Of a DNA stretch of 64,000 bases, positions 62,033-64,000 are shown piece by piece. The notes beneath the pieces were generated by a model that was given only the letters and a program-made list of their open reading frames with translations, was not told the DNA's origin and made no database searches. This stretch comes from Lactimicrobium massiliense. Its GTDB lineage: Bacteria; Bacillota_I; Bacilli_A; Erysipelotrichales; Erysipelotrichaceae. The position numbers and the translations under genes are program-made. The stretch covers positions 124,001 to 188,000 of the forward strand of contig NZ_OUNG01000002.1 in the NCBI RefSeq assembly GCF_900343155.1, given 5' to 3'. Position 1 is the stretch's first letter. The number at the start of each line of letters is the position of its first letter.

Positions 62033-62774
62033 CTTCCAGGTATGCCTGCATGATCAGATTTGCCATGTAGATCAGTGAATATGGATGGCTGGCCTTGTCC
62101 AGGCGGGATGGATACGGCACAAATAAACTTGTCAGATTTGGATACATGTTTTTCCCGCCGCTGATCATGATCACCGGGGCATGGATGTGCAGCTGTGCAT
62201 TTTCTGTCTCATTGATGTCAAAGTAGCTGCCTGTATAGCTGAACAGAATGATCAGTTCATCTTTTCCGACTGCTTTGATGCATGCCATCTGCTGGGTATG
62301 GGAAAACAGAGTCGCTGCGTCTTTGCCTGCCAGGCACAGATCATCCGCCAGACAGATCGCGGCTGCCTCTGCTTTCATCAAGCCAAACACCCAGATTTTC
62401 TGATAGCGGGCAATAGCCTTTGCACACTGCTTCACTGCCTGCATGTTTACGGTACTGGCCAGCCTGATGCCGGCTGTAATCTCTTCCTCTAACACAATTC
62501 TGGCATCCTGATCCACCTTTTTCACAGGCTCCGGCTTGTCCAACCCTTCTTTGAGCATGTCCCGCAGAGAGGAAAAGTCTTCAAAGCCAATATCTTTGAC
62601 AAAGCGGGAAACAGATGCGATGCCGACATGGGCACCATCCGCAACTGCTCTGATGGAAAGCTGGTCAGGATCTGACTGGTGCAGCAGCCAGCGGGCAATT
62701 GCTGCATTGGCCGAATCAGGTCTTTCACTGGCAATTTCATTCAGCAGAATAACAGCTGGCTTTCCATAGATCAT
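62022..62774 (-). CDS. RpiR/MurR-family regulator with SIS domain
   Basis: This 250-residue regulator has an N-terminal helix-turn-helix (SIRAVADGAHVGIASVSRFV). The C-terminal SIS domain (about 100-240) has IWVFGLMKAEAAAI and ELIILFSYTGSY, which bind phosphosugars. Family members repress or activate sugar and amino-sugar genes. The gene precedes the NatAB-like operon on the same strand and is divergent from the DJ-1-like gene at 62917; the inverted repeat at 62839 lies between them. Its effector is unknown. Confidence 0.85.
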   Translation of the reverse strand: MIYGKPAVILLNEIASERPDSANAAIARWLLHQSDPDQLSIRAVADGAHVGIASVSRFVKDIGFEDFSSLRDMLKEGLDKPEPVKKVDQDARIVLEEEITAGIRLASTVNMQAVKQCAKAIARYQKIWVFGLMKAEAAAICLADDLCLAGKDAATLFSHTQQMACIKAVGKDELIILFSYTGSYFDINETENAQLHIHAPVIMISGGKNMYPNLTSLFVPYPSRLDKASHPYSLIYMANLIMQAYLEDKR

Positions 62775-62838
62775 AACAAATTCCTCCTGCTTTCATCTTA
62801 CCTTCGCAAGGTCTGTTCAGCACATGGAATATGAATGT

Positions 62839-62855
62839 TTTCCACAATCTGGAAA
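62839..62855. promoter_or_regulatory. Inverted repeat between RpiR and DJ-1-like genes
   Basis: TTTCCA-N5-TGGAAA, a 17-base inverted repeat in the divergent intergenic region, in the place of an operator. The regulator that binds it is not shown; RpiR is the neighbour. Confidence 0.35.
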
Positions 62856-62916
62856 TATCGCATGATCTGTGTTTGGATGCGTATTCTTACATGTGCAGCA
62901 GGGAGGTGGAAAGGAA

Positions 62917-63483
62917 ATGAAGAAAACAGTTTTGATTTTACCGGATGGATGTGAAGAAGGAGAAGCACTGACAATTGCGGATGTGCTGCGCAGAGCGGAA
63001 GTTGAATGTGAGCTGTGTGCACTGCAGAACAGAGATGTCACCGGTGCGTGGGGCAATGTGATCAGGGCAGATCATGTGCTAAGCAGTATGGATGCACAGG
63101 CGGATATGATCATTCTGCCTGGTGGATACAAGGGTGCAGAGAATATGTGTGAAGACAGGCAGCTGCAGGAAATGCTGCAGCAGATGAACAGAGAGGGGAA
63201 GATCATTGCAGCAATCTGTGCGGCACCGTTGGCTCTTGAGAAGGCAGGGGTTTTGAAGGGCCATTGCTATACGAGCTATCCAGGTATCAGGGACAGGCTG
63301 ACAGATGGAACATGGCGTGATGAACTGGTTGTCAGTGATGGCAATCTGATTACTTCACAGGGCCCGGCACTGGCCTGGCGGTTTGCCTTTGCCCTGTTGG
63401 AGGCATTGGACGTGGATCCTGAACCAGTGAAGAAGAGAATGGTTTATGAAAAGGCATTTGATGAGGGAGGAGAGCAGGCATGA
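62917..63483 (+). CDS. DJ-1/PfpI-family protein
   Basis: This 188-residue protein of the DJ-1/ThiJ/PfpI fold has the nucleophile-elbow Cys101 in AAICAAPLAL and the partner Glu in LPDGCEEGEAL. ILPGGYKGAEN lies on the active-site loop. DJ-1-like proteins act as glyoxalase-type or deglycase-type enzymes or chaperones; the exact activity is disputed. The start ATG 62917 follows AAAGGA. The frame is open upstream but has no good start. Its stop overlaps the next gene by four bases. Confidence 0.85.
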   Translation: MKKTVLILPDGCEEGEALTIADVLRRAEVECELCALQNRDVTGAWGNVIRADHVLSSMDAQADMIILPGGYKGAENMCEDRQLQEMLQQMNREGKIIAAICAAPLALEKAGVLKGHCYTSYPGIRDRLTDGTWRDELVVSDGNLITSQGPALAWRFAFALLEALDVDPEPVKKRMVYEKAFDEGGEQA

Positions 63484-64000
63484 AGAAGGCAGCAGTATTG
63501 ATGATGGAAGGCTTTGAGGAAAGTGAAACTGTGCAGATTGCAGATCTGCTGCGCCGGGCTGGTGTATCCGTTACGAAGTTCTGCTTTCATGAGGATCTCT
63601 GGGTGCATTCCATGCAGGGAATGGATATCAGGGCAGATGAACCATTTGATGCTGAAAAGGCAAAGGACTGTGACATCATCATTGTGCCTGGCGGCAGGGC
63701 ATCCTGGACGAAACTGATGGAAAACAGTGAGGTTATGGATACTCTGTGCTGGTTCAATGATCACAATAAGCTGATTGGGGCAATGTGTTCCGGGACAAAG
63801 GTTGTCCATGCGGCAGGTGTCATGAAAGGAAAAACCGTTACCGGCTATACCGGCTATGACAAGGTGCTGACAGATGGAAACTTTGTGGATGCCCCGGCAG
63901 TATGGGATCACAACCTTGTTACCTCACAAGGGCCGGCAACGCCATATCCCTTTGCCTTCAGGATCATGGAGGCACTAGGCATTGATCCTTCCCCTTTGAA
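63480..64000 (+). CDS. Second DJ-1/PfpI-family protein, truncated at the window edge
   Basis: At least 173 codons are present from ATG 63480, with no stop before the end of the window. The nucleophile-elbow Cys103 is in GAMCSGTKV, a Glu is in MMEGFEESET, and IIVPGGRASW forms the active-site loop. It is a diverged tandem paralogue of the gene before it (ATGA overlap), so they probably form a heterodimer or act on related substrates. The C-terminus cannot be described. Confidence 0.85.
   Translation, partial: MKKAAVLMMEGFEESETVQIADLLRRAGVSVTKFCFHEDLWVHSMQGMDIRADEPFDAEKAKDCDIIIVPGGRASWTKLMENSEVMDTLCWFNDHNKLIGAMCSGTKVVHAAGVMKGKTVTGYTGYDKVLTDGNFVDAPAVWDHNLVTSQGPATPYPFAFRIMEALGIDPSPL

Noticed and set aside
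1..64000. CRISPR array or rRNA genes
   Set aside because: I saw no series of regularly spaced repeats and no rRNA-like sequence anywhere in the window.

Overview
The window looks like chromosomal DNA of a Gram-positive Bacillota. The signs are a DivIC-type divisome protein, sortase-anchored pilins, a BglG-type PRD regulator with a PTS permease, Shine-Dalgarno sequences of the GGAGG type, and many U-tailed hairpin terminators. The style of the proteins suggests Erysipelotrichia or a neighbouring class, but no rRNA or tRNA is present to settle it. The code is standard: TGA is used as an ordinary stop throughout.

Layout. 1-2.8 kb: end of an upstream gene, divIC, then an IS4/IS1634-type transposon set between two inverted, nearly identical double-hairpin terminators. 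2.8-10.2 kb: a 5'-nucleotidase-type phosphoesterase, a tyrosine phosphatase, a secreted esterase and a PhnDCEE-type ABC importer, with its own terminator and internal promoter between phnD and phnC. 10.4-12.1 kb: gpmI. 12.4-16 kb: a decaying two-gene ATPase/TOPRIM-like module cut by an IS1111-group element, followed by a small holin-like type I toxin locus. 16.2-24.3 kb: a sortase-dependent pilus operon in the order of the streptococcal FCT-3 islands (large tip adhesin, signal-peptidase-like SipA without its catalytic residues, FctA-like backbone, class B sortase, FctB-like anchor). The adhesin is cut by one in-frame TGA. 24.6-36.4 kb: an IS1595-type remnant, a membrane spermidine-synthase-like protein, a DUF4143 ATPase, a zinc-ribbon protein, a two-component system with an FtsX-type ABC exporter, an aldo/keto reductase and a broken metallo-hydrolase.

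36.4-38.4 and 52.3-54.2 kb: two almost identical 1,959-bp group II introns, each placed directly after a terminator hairpin. The first one rewrites the last codons of the neighbouring PRD regulator. Between them lie the PRD regulator/PTS EIIBC pair with an MBL hydrolase and a Nif3-like protein, a gamma-glutamyltransferase, an HD hydrolase, an MFS transporter, a nucleotide N-hydrolase, a Nudix enzyme, an S9 peptidase and a SCIFF ranthipeptide locus (precursor plus radical SAM maturase). 54.2-64 kb: a DUF4143-ATPase remnant, an Orn/Lys/Arg decarboxylase, an ABC-F protein, a threonine aldolase, a HAD phosphatase, a NatAB-like ABC system, an RpiR regulator and two adjacent DJ-1/PfpI proteins, the last running off the window.

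The most noteworthy items are the FCT-3-like pilus operon, the IS1111-group element with a long untranslated guide-RNA candidate region, the intron/terminator pairs, the SCIFF locus and the type I toxin locus. All are new examples of known families. I do not see a system without any known relatives.
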